64,000 bases of DNA from an uncultured Chloroflexota bacterium (lineage in GTDB: Bacteria > Chloroflexota > UBA4733). The notes below the pieces were generated by a model. That model ran no database searches. It was not told the origin of the DNA and worked only from the letters and a program-made list of their open reading frames with translations. How positions within the stretch are numbered: position 1 is the first letter of the stretch; the number at the start of each line of letters is the position of its first letter. The stretch is taken from NCBI GenBank assembly GCA_937967325.1, contig CALBSQ010000305.1, positions 1 through 64,000 on the forward strand, written 5' to 3'. Below are positions 8,325 to 16,901 of the stretch, in pieces. The translations under genes were made by a program, and so were the position numbers.

Positions 8325-8789
8325 TCAAGCGAGCGCCGCCAGCACCTCCTGGGCGTGCCCGTCCGGCTTTACGTCGCGAAAGACGCTGGCTATCTTGCCA
8401 TTGGGATCGATGACGTACGTGGTCCGCAACACGCCGTCGTACGTCCGGCCCATATACGTCTTGGGTCCCCAGGCGCCGTACGCCTCCGTGGTCTGGTGGT
8501 CCGGATCGGACGCCAGCAAGAAAGGCAGCCCATACTTGGCGGCGAAGCGATCGTGGGAAGCAACGTCGTCCGGGCTCACGCCGACCACGACGGCATCCGC
8601 GGTCGCATACTCCGTCGCCGCGTCGCGGAAGCCGCAGGCTTCCTTCGTGCAACCGGTCGTGTCATCTTTCGGATAGAAGTACAGCACCACGTGCTTGCCG
8701 TGCAAGTCGCCAAGGCGGACGCGGCCGCCCCCCGACGTGGCAAGGTCGAAACTCGGCGCTGCGTCACCAGGATGGAGCTCGGTCATCAA
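8325..8789 (-). CDS. bcp: Thioredoxin-dependent peroxiredoxin, PrxQ/BCP type
   Basis: A 154-residue cytosolic peroxidase that reduces hydrogen peroxide and organic peroxides. The motif YFYPKDDTTGCTKEACGFRD holds the peroxidatic Cys47 and a resolving Cys52 five residues on, the arrangement of atypical two-Cys PrxQ enzymes. The later GVLRTTYVIDPNGKI segment is also typical. Start at ATG 8789 (a second ATG follows) is supported by GGTGAGGAT. Length is normal for the family. Confidence 0.93.
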   Translation of the reverse strand: MMTELHPGDAAPSFDLATSGGGRVRLGDLHGKHVVLYFYPKDDTTGCTKEACGFRDAATEYATADAVVVGVSPDDVASHDRFAAKYGLPFLLASDPDHQTTEAYGAWGPKTYMGRTYDGVLRTTYVIDPNGKIASVFRDVKPDGHAQEVLAALA

Positions 8790-8963
8790 TTGCGATCCTC
8801 ACCTATGGATGGTCGTACACGCCCACCAGTATAACGTTCGGCCCGCTGAGACCGTCCTGCCGCCCGAGCCGCCGAGCCGCCAGCTACTAGGCGCCTACTC
8901 ACCTGGCAGGGTACAGTAAGACTTTGCCCACCCTGGTACGCTGGTGGTGTTCCTCGGAGAGCT

Positions 8964-9752
8964 ATGGCACGCGAATCTGTCCTGAATGGCGCAAGCGAGC
9001 GCGAATTGGCCGGCGGCCCCCCCCGCTCGGTCCAGGCGAACGCCGCGATCACGCATTTGCGCCGTGCCGTCCACGAAGGCGCCCATTGGTATCCGGCGCT
9101 CCTCGACGCCATCGGCCTGTGGGAAGAGGCAAGCGAGCGCTACCGCGGGGAGGAGCTCCACTATCTCCTCGGTGGCGAAGCGCTCGACTGGCTGCTGCTC
9201 GCCGACCGCCTCACTCGAGAAGTCGCGGAGCATGTTCCGCGGGATGAGCTGGAGGCATTGCTCTTCGAGGGCATTGCGCCGGTCGCGCTACCGTCCAGCG
9301 AGTTTCGCGAGCGCATCGGGCCGCTGAAGTACCGCTGCTTCCTGAGCTACTTTTATGGGGTCACCGTCGAAGAGGCGCTGTTCTTTGCTATGGAAGAGGA
9401 AGCACGCCGGCACGTCGTTGCCCCCAAGGGTCACATCGATCTCGACGTGGTCTACCAAGATATCTACGGGGCCACGGAGGCAGCGCTGCTGGCCGAGTTT
9501 GGCGCTGCCGTGGGCAATCAGGCGCCCGCCAGTTTGGATGTCCAGCAGATGAAGGCGTTCACCTACTTCTTGTTCAAGCGACGGATCAGCTACTGTCTGC
9601 CGGCCCGTGTCGCGTCGGACACCAAGCGCGGCCTGGCGGAGCTGAAACGCCAGTACGCGGCCGCACGGCGCGAGGATGCCTTTCCGGGCCGGCCGGACGG
9701 CGGGCAGGACGACGCCGAATCGGCGTTCGTTTCGGAAGTGGCAACCGCATGA
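8964..9752 (+). CDS. Conserved hypothetical protein coupled to mazG
   Basis: A 262-residue, mostly helical, acidic protein without signal peptide or membrane segment. It starts at ATG 8964 behind GGAGAG. Segments such as HEGAHWYPALLDAIGLWEE, LGGEALDWLLLADRL and AFTYFLFKRRISYCL look strongly constrained. I recall similar proteins only from Chloroflexota and cannot name a domain. Its last four bases (ATGA) overlap the mazG start, so it is translationally coupled to a nucleotide-sanitising enzyme and may be functionally linked to it. Confidence 0.75.
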   Translation: MARESVLNGASERELAGGPPRSVQANAAITHLRRAVHEGAHWYPALLDAIGLWEEASERYRGEELHYLLGGEALDWLLLADRLTREVAEHVPRDELEALLFEGIAPVALPSSEFRERIGPLKYRCFLSYFYGVTVEEALFFAMEEEARRHVVAPKGHIDLDVVYQDIYGATEAALLAEFGAAVGNQAPASLDVQQMKAFTYFLFKRRISYCLPARVASDTKRGLAELKRQYAAARREDAFPGRPDGGQDDAESAFVSEVATA

Positions 9753-10960
9753 GCGCACCGGCAGCAGTCTCCTCGCTGAGGGATCGACTTTCTACCGTCG
9801 AGAAGCTCTGCGCGGCAGTCGGAGTCGACCCCGGCGCGGGGCTGCAGATAGTGGACGCCGCGGCCCTTGGCGATCCTCTGACGCAGCCCGGCTTCCCCAG
9901 CCCCTGGGCGCCCCTGGTCATCCTTGATCTCTGCTCCGCCCAAGTCGCCACGGAGGTGCAGCGCGCCTTGCTTCGGCAGTACCCACCCGAGCACGCCGTG
10001 CGCGTCGTCGCGGACGGCGGGACGGAAGTGCGCGACTGCTCGATCGCGGCGCTGCATCCGCAGGCGAGTGCGGACCAGCCAGTCGCCCTGTGGGTACCGC
10101 CGGCGCCGGCCTTGCAGCCGAGGTCCAGCTTGCGCACGCTCGAAGTGATCGTCGCCCGCTTGCGAGCGCCAGACGGCTGCCCTTGGGACCGCGAGCAGAC
10201 CCACCACACCATCAAACGCAACCTGCTGGAAGAGACCTATGAGCTGCTAGAAGCGCTGGATGCCGAAGACGCGGCGGCGCAAACCGAAGAGCTCGGCGAC
10301 CTGTTGATGCAAGTGTTCCTGCACGCCCAAATGGCGCGCGAAGCGGGCGAATACGATCTCGGCGACGTCACCGCGGGTATCACCGACAAGCTCGTGCGCC
10401 GTCATCCACACGTCTTCGGCGACGTGACCGTCTCCGGCGCCGAGGAGGTGCTCCGCAACTGGGAGGCAATCAAGAAGTCGGAAGGGAAAGGCAAGGCGTC
10501 GGTCCTGGAGGGCCTGCCCCCCGCGCTGCCGGCGCTCACGATGGCCATGGCACTGTGCCGCCGCGCCGCCAGCAGCGGCTTCACCTGGCCGGACGCCACT
10601 GGCGCCTGGGCAAAATTTGAAGAAGAGCTGGGAGAGTTCCGGGTCGCCTCCGGTGACGGCGAGCGCAAATGGGAGCTGGGGGACGTGCTGCTCACCCTGG
10701 TCAACCTGGCCCGCCTGCAAGGCTACGATGCGGAGGAGTGCCTGCGCGAGGCCAACGCGCGCTTCCGCCGTCGCTTCATGACGATGGAGGGTCTGGCCGC
10801 CGAACGCGGTCAGCCGCTGCCGGCCCTGCCCCTGGAGGAGTTGCTGGGGCTGTGGGAGGAGACCTCACCTCCACCCCTCCCCGGACCCCACCCGTCTACT
10901 CAACTCGCGGAGAGGGGGAACGGCAACGGGGAGAAGGGTGCGCAGCACGGCAGCGCTTAG
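9749..10960 (+). CDS. mazG: MazG nucleoside-triphosphate pyrophosphohydrolase with a truncated methylase-like N-terminus
   Basis: A 403-residue protein whose central and C-terminal parts are a double MazG domain. The first unit has LRAPDGCPWDREQTH and the metal-binding EETYELLEALD plus EELGDLL; the second has EEELGEF and ELGDVLLTLVN. It hydrolyses aberrant NTPs to NMP and pyrophosphate. The first 125 residues (GAGLQIVDAAALG, YPPEHAVRVV, LWVPP) resemble only the second half of the tetrapyrrole-methylase-like domain fused to MazG in many relatives; the SAM-binding front half is absent. Translation is coupled to the upstream gene by an ATGA overlap. Confidence 0.9.
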   Translation: MSAPAAVSSLRDRLSTVEKLCAAVGVDPGAGLQIVDAAALGDPLTQPGFPSPWAPLVILDLCSAQVATEVQRALLRQYPPEHAVRVVADGGTEVRDCSIAALHPQASADQPVALWVPPAPALQPRSSLRTLEVIVARLRAPDGCPWDREQTHHTIKRNLLEETYELLEALDAEDAAAQTEELGDLLMQVFLHAQMAREAGEYDLGDVTAGITDKLVRRHPHVFGDVTVSGAEEVLRNWEAIKKSEGKGKASVLEGLPPALPALTMAMALCRRAASSGFTWPDATGAWAKFEEELGEFRVASGDGERKWELGDVLLTLVNLARLQGYDAEECLREANARFRRRFMTMEGLAAERGQPLPALPLEELLGLWEETSPPPLPGPHPSTQLAERGNGNGEKGAQHGSA

Positions 10961-12155
10961 CTGGACCGCGGAGCCGGCAACCAATTCCCTGCTCTGGACC
11001 TCCGATCCCTGGGGTGTGTACGTCCACGTGCCGTTCTGCCGGATGCTCTGCACGTACTGCGACTTCGTAAAGTATCGCGGGCTGGACGAGTGGTACGACC
11101 AGTACGTAGCGGCGGTGCTAGGCGAGGCGGAACACTGGCGCAGCCAATGTCCGCCGGGACAGCCCGTGTCGCTCTACCTTGGTGGTGGCACGCCGTCGGC
11201 ACTGGGCGGCGAGCGGCTGGCCCAGTTGGCCGGCGGGCTAGACGAGCGGCTGGGATTGGGCGAAGCGGCAGAGCGGTGCCTGGAAGTCAACCCGGAGGAT
11301 GTCGATGCGGCGCTTGCCGCGGCCCTGCTTCAAGCCGGCTTCACCCGCGTCAGTGTCGGTATCCAGACCTTCGACAATGCCTTGCTGCGCAAGCTTGGCC
11401 GGCTGCACACCGGCGATGATGCCGCGCGAGCTGTTCGGCTACTGCTTGATGCTGGGCTGCCCTCGGTGAGCGGCGACCTCATCTATGGTCTGCCCCGCCA
11501 ATCGTTGGACGACTGGCGGGCGACACTCGAGCGCGCCCTGACCCTGGGCCTGCACCACCTCTCCTGCTATGCCCTCACCATCGAGCCGGCCACGCCGCTC
11601 GGACGCCAAGCCGCCCGCCGGCGAGTGACTATCCCGGACGATGACACCGCCGCGGATATGTACGACTTCGCCTGCGCGCGGCTGCGCGACGCCGGGTACC
11701 TCCACTATGAAGTATCCAACTGGGCGCCGCCAGGCCACCAGTCGAGGCACAACAATCTCTACTGGCAAGGCCACGATTACCTGGGATTGGGGGCCGGGGC
11801 AGTGGGCTGCATCGCCGGCCGGCGCTGGTGGAATGAGCGGCGGGTGGAGCGGTATTGCGAACGGATCAATAGCCAAGGCGGCGCCATCGCGGACCATGAG
11901 CAGCTTGACGCGGTCACTCGCGCGCGGGAGCTCCTCCTGCTGACGCTGCGGACGGCAGAGGGACTCGATCTCGACCGCTTTGCCACCGAAACGGGCGTCG
12001 CGCTGGAGGAGCGGGCCGCGCCGTTCCTGGACGAATGGCAGCGGCAGGGGCTAATCCAGTTGGAAGGCCGGCGCTTGCGCGTGCCGGAACGGCGCTGGGG
12101 CGTGTTGCATAGCATCGTGTCCGAGCTGCTGGTGGTCCTGCCGGAGCGCGGTTGA
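10938..12155 (+). CDS. hemW: HemW-like radical SAM protein (heme chaperone)
   Basis: A 405-residue member of the HemN/HemW group. The radical-SAM cluster motif is CRMLCTYCDF (C-x3-C-x2-C), with Phe where coproporphyrinogen oxidases carry a fourth Cys, which favours HemW. Further marks are YLGGGTPSAL, EVNPEDV, RVSVGIQTFD, GDLIYGLPRQSLDDW and YEVSNWA. It likely transfers heme into respiratory proteins. The called start is GTG 10938, inside mazG; the first 25 residues are poorly conserved-looking, so a slightly later start is possible. It closes the coupled run of three genes from 8964. Confidence 0.9.
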   Translation: MRSTAALSWTAEPATNSLLWTSDPWGVYVHVPFCRMLCTYCDFVKYRGLDEWYDQYVAAVLGEAEHWRSQCPPGQPVSLYLGGGTPSALGGERLAQLAGGLDERLGLGEAAERCLEVNPEDVDAALAAALLQAGFTRVSVGIQTFDNALLRKLGRLHTGDDAARAVRLLLDAGLPSVSGDLIYGLPRQSLDDWRATLERALTLGLHHLSCYALTIEPATPLGRQAARRRVTIPDDDTAADMYDFACARLRDAGYLHYEVSNWAPPGHQSRHNNLYWQGHDYLGLGAGAVGCIAGRRWWNERRVERYCERINSQGGAIADHEQLDAVTRARELLLLTLRTAEGLDLDRFATETGVALEERAAPFLDEWQRQGLIQLEGRRLRVPERRWGVLHSIVSELLVVLPERG

Positions 12156-12853
12156 CATGCCGCTCGGCGACGCTCCCGAAGCTTTCCGCGATCGAACCAT
12201 GGAGCGTCCCCCCCGGCGGGCGACGAGCGCAATCCCCCGCATCCGTCGCACGCAGCGTCCTGCTTGGTGAGAGTCATCATCATCGCCTTTCCTGCCGTAT
12301 CGAACATGACGTTCAGTGAGGTACCAGTGGTGTCCTTGACTCCGAGTTGGGGAGGTGGCGCCGGCGCCAGGGTAACCGGAAAGCCGCGATAGACGCTCCG
12401 GAACTGGGACTCTGTGTCTCCCAGGCGAAATCCTACCGCGGTAGCACCACAAAACGGGGGGCGAGCGAGGATTTCCCAAACCGCATACGGCGCGGCAGGG
12501 GACGTGGGATCATTCAGTTGAACCGTCACTCCATCGGAGAATACCCACTGCGGCGTGCCGCGACCGTGCGCCACCGTCCGGACTTTCGGCTCGCCTAATA
12601 CCTGCAACACCTCGGGGCCGCGCATGCTTAAGGCAATCCCCCCGAGGGTGGTCTCCAGAGCAGGGGCGGTGGCCGTTGCCATGCGAAGCGGCGCTGCAAC
12701 GCTCGTTGGTGCCGGCTCGGTGGCCGCCGCGTCAATCGGTCGTGTCCCGGCGCCGCCGGCATTCGCGGTGGACACGCCGCACGAAGCAAGGAGTAAGAGG
12801 AGGGGCAGCAGGACACTCCCGAGGAGGCGTCCTGCCGCTACACGGAGGCGCAT
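11777..12853 (-). CDS. Lipoprotein of unknown function, 3' boundary unclear
   Basis: From ATG 12853 the frame encodes a signal peptide with lipobox (LLLLLASCG, cysteine about residue 24), a Thr/Ala linker, and a compact domain with GGIALSMRGPEVLQVLGEP, VFSDGVTVQL, AVGFRLGDTESQFRSVY and TGTSLNVMF. That part ends near 12190. The frame has no stop codon before it enters sequence antisense to hemW and only terminates at 11777, where its composition is plainly that of a shadow of hemW. Either the true stop has been lost or a frameshift lies near 12160-12240. Only 12156-12853 should be read as reliable coding sequence. Confidence 0.5.
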   Translation of the reverse strand: MRLRVAAGRLLGSVLLPLLLLLASCGVSTANAGGAGTRPIDAAATEPAPTSVAAPLRMATATAPALETTLGGIALSMRGPEVLQVLGEPKVRTVAHGRGTPQWVFSDGVTVQLNDPTSPAAPYAVWEILARPPFCGATAVGFRLGDTESQFRSVYRGFPVTLAPAPPPQLGVKDTTGTSLNVMFDTAGKAMMMTLTKQDAACDGCGGLRSSPAGGDAPWFDRGKLRERRRAACQPRSGRTTSSSDTMLCNTPQRRSGTRKRRPSNWISPCRCHSSRNGAARSSSATPVSVAKRSRSSPSAVRSVSRRSSRARVTASSCSWSAMAPPWLLIRSQYRSTRRSFHQRRPAMQPTAPAPNPR

Positions 12854-12854
12854 G

Positions 12855-13067
12855 CTAAAAGCCCGGTGGTCCCGGGTTGGTCGTCTGTGCGTAGTTGGAG
12901 AACTCATACGGCATTGGGTAGGATACCCACTCTGCCAGTTGCACAGTCGAATAGGTGTTCCCATGGAGGCTCGCCGCCCGTGCCTCCAGAGCACTCGCTA
13001 GCGCCGACCAGAACGGCGCCGCCCTCGCGGCGTTAGCCCAGGGGGTCGTGCCGCCGCTCAAGCACAC
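12855..13067 (-). CDS. Small hypothetical protein
   Basis: A frame of about 70 residues from GTG 13067, ending one base before the ATG of the downstream lipoprotein gene, which suggests translational coupling. The sequence (FWSALASALEARAASLHG, then VQLAEWVSYPMPYEF) looks like a real, possibly amphipathic, peptide but matches no family I know. In-frame coding-like residues continue a little upstream of the GTG (including two cysteines), so the start is uncertain, or the gene is the tail of a damaged longer one. Confidence 0.3.
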   Translation of the reverse strand: MCLSGGTTPWANAARAAPFWSALASALEARAASLHGNTYSTVQLAEWVSYPMPYEFSNYAQTTNPGPPGF

Positions 13068-13119
13068 CTTGCAGTGGCCATCGACGATGACATCACACGC
13101 TGGCCGCTGAACGTTTCGA

Positions 13120-13767
13120 CTACGCGACGACAACGTGGACGACGAGTTCCACCCCCACCGGCAGCGGGGGCTCGTCCGAGGGTAGCCCCGATGGCTGCCC
13201 TTCGATCGCCAGGGTCGCTGTCCCCGCGGCGACCGCGCGGAAGGTGCCGGGCCCGTCGTCGCCAACGCGGACGAGCACCACTGGATTGCTTATTCCGACA
13301 GTCCACCGCGGAGGATGCAAGCGGTCCACCGCTTGGCCGTTGAACGTCGGGGCGGGTAGGCTCACCGAGAAGGTGTCGCCGACCCGCAGTCGGACGGTGG
13401 CATCGCTGTCCTCGGCCGTCAGCTGCCTTGGCCGCACCAGCACGATACCGCCGACCGGGGTCGGGGTGAACGGAGCACCTCCTCGGAATCGAAGGGTGCG
13501 CGCCGGGGTCGCCGTGTGCTGTTCGGCCGTCGAGGCCTCGCTCCTCGCGAAACTCGGAGTCGTCATCGGGCGCCCGGGACCGCTCGTGCTGCTCGTGGCG
13601 ACGGTCGCCACCGACGATTTGGTGGCGACACGTACCGTTGCCGGCTGACCGCTGACGCTCTCGGTTGAACTGGCTGCGGCAGCGGATCCCGGAGACACTC
13701 CTGCCGGGTGGGCGCCGCATCCGGCCAGGAGACCCAGCGCGATCAGCGCCAGGAGCACGCTCTGCAT
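13120..13767 (-). CDS. Lipoprotein of unknown function
   Basis: A 215-residue protein from ATG 13767 with a signal peptide and lipobox (LGLLAGCG, cysteine near residue 17). A long Ser/Thr/Ala-rich linker is followed by a beta-rich C-terminal domain of about 110 residues (VRLRVGDTFSVSLPAP, VVLVRVGDDGPGTF, VAAGTATLAIEG) reminiscent of bacterial Ig-like or moonlighting 'BACON'-type folds. A GTG at 13779 is an alternative start. It sits 32 bases downstream of the large secreted protein gene in the same orientation. Confidence 0.65.
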   Translation of the reverse strand: MQSVLLALIALGLLAGCGAHPAGVSPGSAAAASSTESVSGQPATVRVATKSSVATVATSSTSGPGRPMTTPSFARSEASTAEQHTATPARTLRFRGGAPFTPTPVGGIVLVRPRQLTAEDSDATVRLRVGDTFSVSLPAPTFNGQAVDRLHPPRWTVGISNPVVLVRVGDDGPGTFRAVAAGTATLAIEGQPSGLPSDEPPLPVGVELVVHVVVA

Positions 13768-13799
13768 CACGTCGCCCACCGACTGCAGCTACCGCTGGG

Positions 13800-15392
13800 C
13801 TAGGGCTGCGAGGCCGAACCGAGCCACGTCGCCCAATCGCCGTTGAGGGCGACATCGGCGGTGACGTCGATCTGCGAGGCCGTGCCGGGGTCAGGCACCG
13901 CCCAGGAGAAGTCTCCCCACCGCGAGCTCTGGCCCGTTCCATAGGGGCTGTTCCCCATCGCCAGCGGTACGTTGCTTGTCCCAATGCCATTGGCATCCAG
14001 TCCACCCATCCAGGCGCTCGGATAGGTCGACGGGCCGGAGTCGGTCCAGACCAAGGTGACACGATCCGACGAATCGGGCATCATCGCCGGGTTGAACAGC
14101 CAGTATCCTGCCGCACCGAAACCACCCTGCTGATAGACGGTGAGATTCGATGTGTCGATCTTGCGCCACGATATGATCGTGTTGACATTGCCGCCGCCCC
14201 AATCGTAACTGCTGGTGAGGGATGTCTCCAAGTAACCGTCGAAGGCGGCTTCCACCACCCGGCAGTCGCCCAGGGCGAGCGTCGCGGAGGTCCCCTCCTC
14301 GGGAGCCCCGGCGCTGGAGGGGCGCGCGTAGGAGCTCGTCGGCACGCTGATGTTCACCCACAAGGTCGGCGTGGTGTCCACCTTGAACAGGTTGAGCGAG
14401 GCGCCGCCGTTCGCATAGGAGTCGACGAGCCACTCGGTCGTCGAGGTGCCCTGGCGGGTGATCGCGGGGGCGATCGCGTACGCTCTCGTTCCGTCCGGAT
14501 TGGGGATGTTGAACCACGTGTAGTAGGTGATTCCTCCGCACGACTCCGCGCCGACACGATCTGCCTCGTACAGATTCGCCTGGGCGAAGCTGCCATCGGC
14601 ATTGAAGAGATCGTCCGTGAAGAACAGCCCAAGACCCGCGCCGCTGACATCGCTGTCGATGCCAAACTCGGGGAAGTCCGGGCTGTATTGGGCCGTCGTC
14701 GGGAAGTAGTAAAAGCACCACTGGCTGGAGTAGGCGTCATTCCCCTGGGACACGGCCAGGTCGAGGTAGTCATCCGTAGAATCCAGGGCGAGCACGAGAA
14801 AGTGGCCGGTGTTGCCCGGATCGTAGAGTACGTGCGTGTCGGTAACCGATGCGGACGAGCTGGTATTGAAGAACGACTGTAGCGAACGGGTGAACTCTGC
14901 GCTGCCGCTCAAGGTGAAGGCAGTGAGTTGCTCATTCACCGTCTGGACGAGATCCGAGGGACCGAAAGCTGCCGATGGGTCGCCCGGTAGATAGGGATGT
15001 ACGGGTCCCTGTCCCTGGAAGTTCAGCCCTCCGGTGGTATTGGGCCGGATGCCCGGCGAGAGGTTGATCGCAGTGGCGCCGTGATTCGGTATGAACGGGT
15101 AGGTTGGGCTCTGGTTGTCGTAGCGGTAGGGGACGGGCTGCGCCGAAGGCGGGGCAACAGCGGCCTGGAGGCGCGGGACGAGCGAGCTTGGGGTAAGGCG
15201 GCGAAGCGGCTGGATCCGGTGCGGGGTGCCGGGCACGCCGATCGGCACCTTCGTGGGCTGCGGGGATGGGGATGCCGCAGCGGCCGGAGGAGGCGGGGCA
15301 GCGACCATGAACGCAACGAGGAGCGACATCGTCAGGCCTATCCAGTGCAGCCGCCGGACGTAGCTGCAAGCCGTAGCGATCAAGTCTGCCAT
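13800..15392 (-). CDS. Large secreted protein of unknown function
   Basis: A 530-residue protein from ATG 15392, which has the strong ribosome site AGGAGAGGTGG. A membrane-spanning signal segment (about residues 18-36) and Pro-rich stretch lead into a long beta-rich exported domain with many Ser, Thr, Gly and aromatic residues. Segments such as HFLVLALDSTDDYLDLAVS, WCFYYFPTTAQYSPDFPEFG and VTLVWTDSGPSTYPSAWMGG resemble extracellular beta-propeller or adhesin-like proteins, but no named domain is evident. It heads a run of four same-strand genes, at least three of them exported, suggesting a cell-surface function. Confidence 0.75.
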   Translation of the reverse strand: MADLIATACSYVRRLHWIGLTMSLLVAFMVAAPPPPAAAASPSPQPTKVPIGVPGTPHRIQPLRRLTPSSLVPRLQAAVAPPSAQPVPYRYDNQSPTYPFIPNHGATAINLSPGIRPNTTGGLNFQGQGPVHPYLPGDPSAAFGPSDLVQTVNEQLTAFTLSGSAEFTRSLQSFFNTSSSASVTDTHVLYDPGNTGHFLVLALDSTDDYLDLAVSQGNDAYSSQWCFYYFPTTAQYSPDFPEFGIDSDVSGAGLGLFFTDDLFNADGSFAQANLYEADRVGAESCGGITYYTWFNIPNPDGTRAYAIAPAITRQGTSTTEWLVDSYANGGASLNLFKVDTTPTLWVNISVPTSSYARPSSAGAPEEGTSATLALGDCRVVEAAFDGYLETSLTSSYDWGGGNVNTIISWRKIDTSNLTVYQQGGFGAAGYWLFNPAMMPDSSDRVTLVWTDSGPSTYPSAWMGGLDANGIGTSNVPLAMGNSPYGTGQSSRWGDFSWAVPDPGTASQIDVTADVALNGDWATWLGSASQP

Positions 15393-15776
15393 GGGACGCC
15401 ACCTCTCCTGATGCCGATGGGGCGGCACCGGACAGCCCGCCCGTGCCGCGTTACACGCCCGATTCAACCTGCGCCGTGCGCAGCAACGCACCAAGCGCCA
15501 TGCTCAGATCCTCGGCCACCGTGTCGGTCTTTCCTCGACTATCTCAGCAACCTCGCGAGAACCGCATGGCGGCCGGCCATGTCAAGCCAACCAGCCAGCT
15601 ACCAAATTCCACACTTCCAGGGACGGTACTCCGGCCCGCATGCCGGGCCGATTCCCGGGTCGCATCCAAGAGCACGATTCGCACCGACCCGTTGGCTCCT
15701 CCCTACACCTGATCGGACCCTTGGCGACACCGCCAGCATAGCGCAATGCGCCTAATTTTTGCCTTAGATCGAGGGA
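15393..15776. other. Non-coding stretch between two minus-strand genes
   Basis: About 380 bases with no convincing gene on either strand. It must contain the promoter of the secreted-protein gene that starts at 15392. I see no tRNA-like fold, no long repeat and no clear promoter hexamers. Confidence 0.4.
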
Positions 15777-16490
15777 TCAGTTTCTCACGATCTCATGAGA
15801 AGCGAGTGAGGGGCGTTCGCTCTGGTCGAGCTTGAGGTGATAACCATTCTCGGAATCGAGCTCGAGCACGCGCGGGTGGTGCAGGTCGTGTTCCAGCTTG
15901 CCGCGCAGGTCGCGGATGTGGTTGTACACGCCCTGCTCCGTCTTGGCCAGCTTGCTCGCGAGCTGGCTCGCGAAGAGACTCTTGCCCGCGCGGCTGGCGA
16001 CGTAGAGGTGGCGCAGCAGTTGCGCCTCGCTCCCAGTGAGGCGCACGCGCCACCCTCCGTGTCGGGCCCACTGCTCCACGACGTCGACGACGAGTGCGCC
16101 GACACGCCAACGCAGCGGTTGCCGCGCGAGGCGCCGGCTGAGCTTGCACACCATGACGCGCAGCATCGGCTCGCGGTCGACGGATGCCTCGACCGCGCCG
16201 GCTTCGAGCATGGCAAGGTTCAGGTCCGGATTCCCCGCGTCGCGGCAGATGAGGTAGACCGCATAATTCCGGTCGTCCAAGCGACGCACGGTGCGAGCGA
16301 CCTCGCCAGTCCAATGCTCCTGGTAGAGAATCACGGATGATGCCTCGCGGGCGGTGATAGCGGTGGCCATTTCCACCGCTACACCTTCCAACCCTCGCTC
16401 AGGAAGGAGCCGATCCACGAGGACGCCGGCCAGCAATCCCTCAGCGACGATCAGGACACGCTCTGGGGAAGCGTTCGGTTGCCTTGCCAT
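15777..16490 (-). CDS. Winged-helix (OmpR/PhoB-type) response-regulator-like protein
   Basis: A protein of about 237 residues from ATG 16490. The N-terminal half has the rhythm of a receiver domain (VLIVAEGLLAGVLVDRLLPE, AVYLICRDAGNPDLNLAMLEAG) but lacks the usual acidic pocket and phospho-acceptor Asp, so phosphorylation is doubtful. The C-terminal half is a winged helix (RLTGSEAQLLRHLYV, VYNHIRDLRGKLE) like OmpR-type DNA-binding domains. No histidine kinase gene is near. ATGs further upstream (16502, 16532) are possible starts; no strong ribosome site singles one out. Confidence 0.7.
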   Translation of the reverse strand: MARQPNASPERVLIVAEGLLAGVLVDRLLPERGLEGVAVEMATAITAREASSVILYQEHWTGEVARTVRRLDDRNYAVYLICRDAGNPDLNLAMLEAGAVEASVDREPMLRVMVCKLSRRLARQPLRWRVGALVVDVVEQWARHGGWRVRLTGSEAQLLRHLYVASRAGKSLFASQLASKLAKTEQGVYNHIRDLRGKLEHDLHHPRVLELDSENGYHLKLDQSERPSLASHEIVRN

Positions 16491-16901
16491 CACAGTACGC
16501 ATTCTAGGCGCGATACGCTTCGGGCTGGGCATCGTCAAGGAGGCGGCAGTGACCCGGTGACTTGCTCCCCGCCCCATCGCTGGTGGCTTGTGCATCCGTC
16601 TCACGTGCGGACCGACGAGGCGGGCAGTTCAGGGAAACCACCCTACCATGTGAGGCCTGTCCTGACTCGCGCTGGAAGGGGGTTCAGGTTACGGCTTGGT
16701 TAAGAATTCCGGAGAACGGGGCTAGTAGCTCATACCCGCCCCGCGGCTTCCCCTGCTAGTCGCCCCGTTTTCTCTTATCGGGAAATGACGATCTCTGACA
16801 GGGCCAGTCGGCCAAGCTAACGCAGCGCCCCTGGCGTCCCGGCGAGCTAGCTGCCCAGTGAAGGCCACCCTCTCTTCCAAGGGAAAAGCAGGGAGAGAGG
16901 C
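16491..16901. other. Non-coding stretch
   Basis: About 410 bases without a convincing gene. Near its right end an imperfect hairpin (CCTCTCT at 16869-16875, AGAGAGG at 16894-16900) lies immediately beyond the stop codon of the molybdopterin-domain gene and could be its terminator. The rest shows no recognisable element. Confidence 0.4.
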
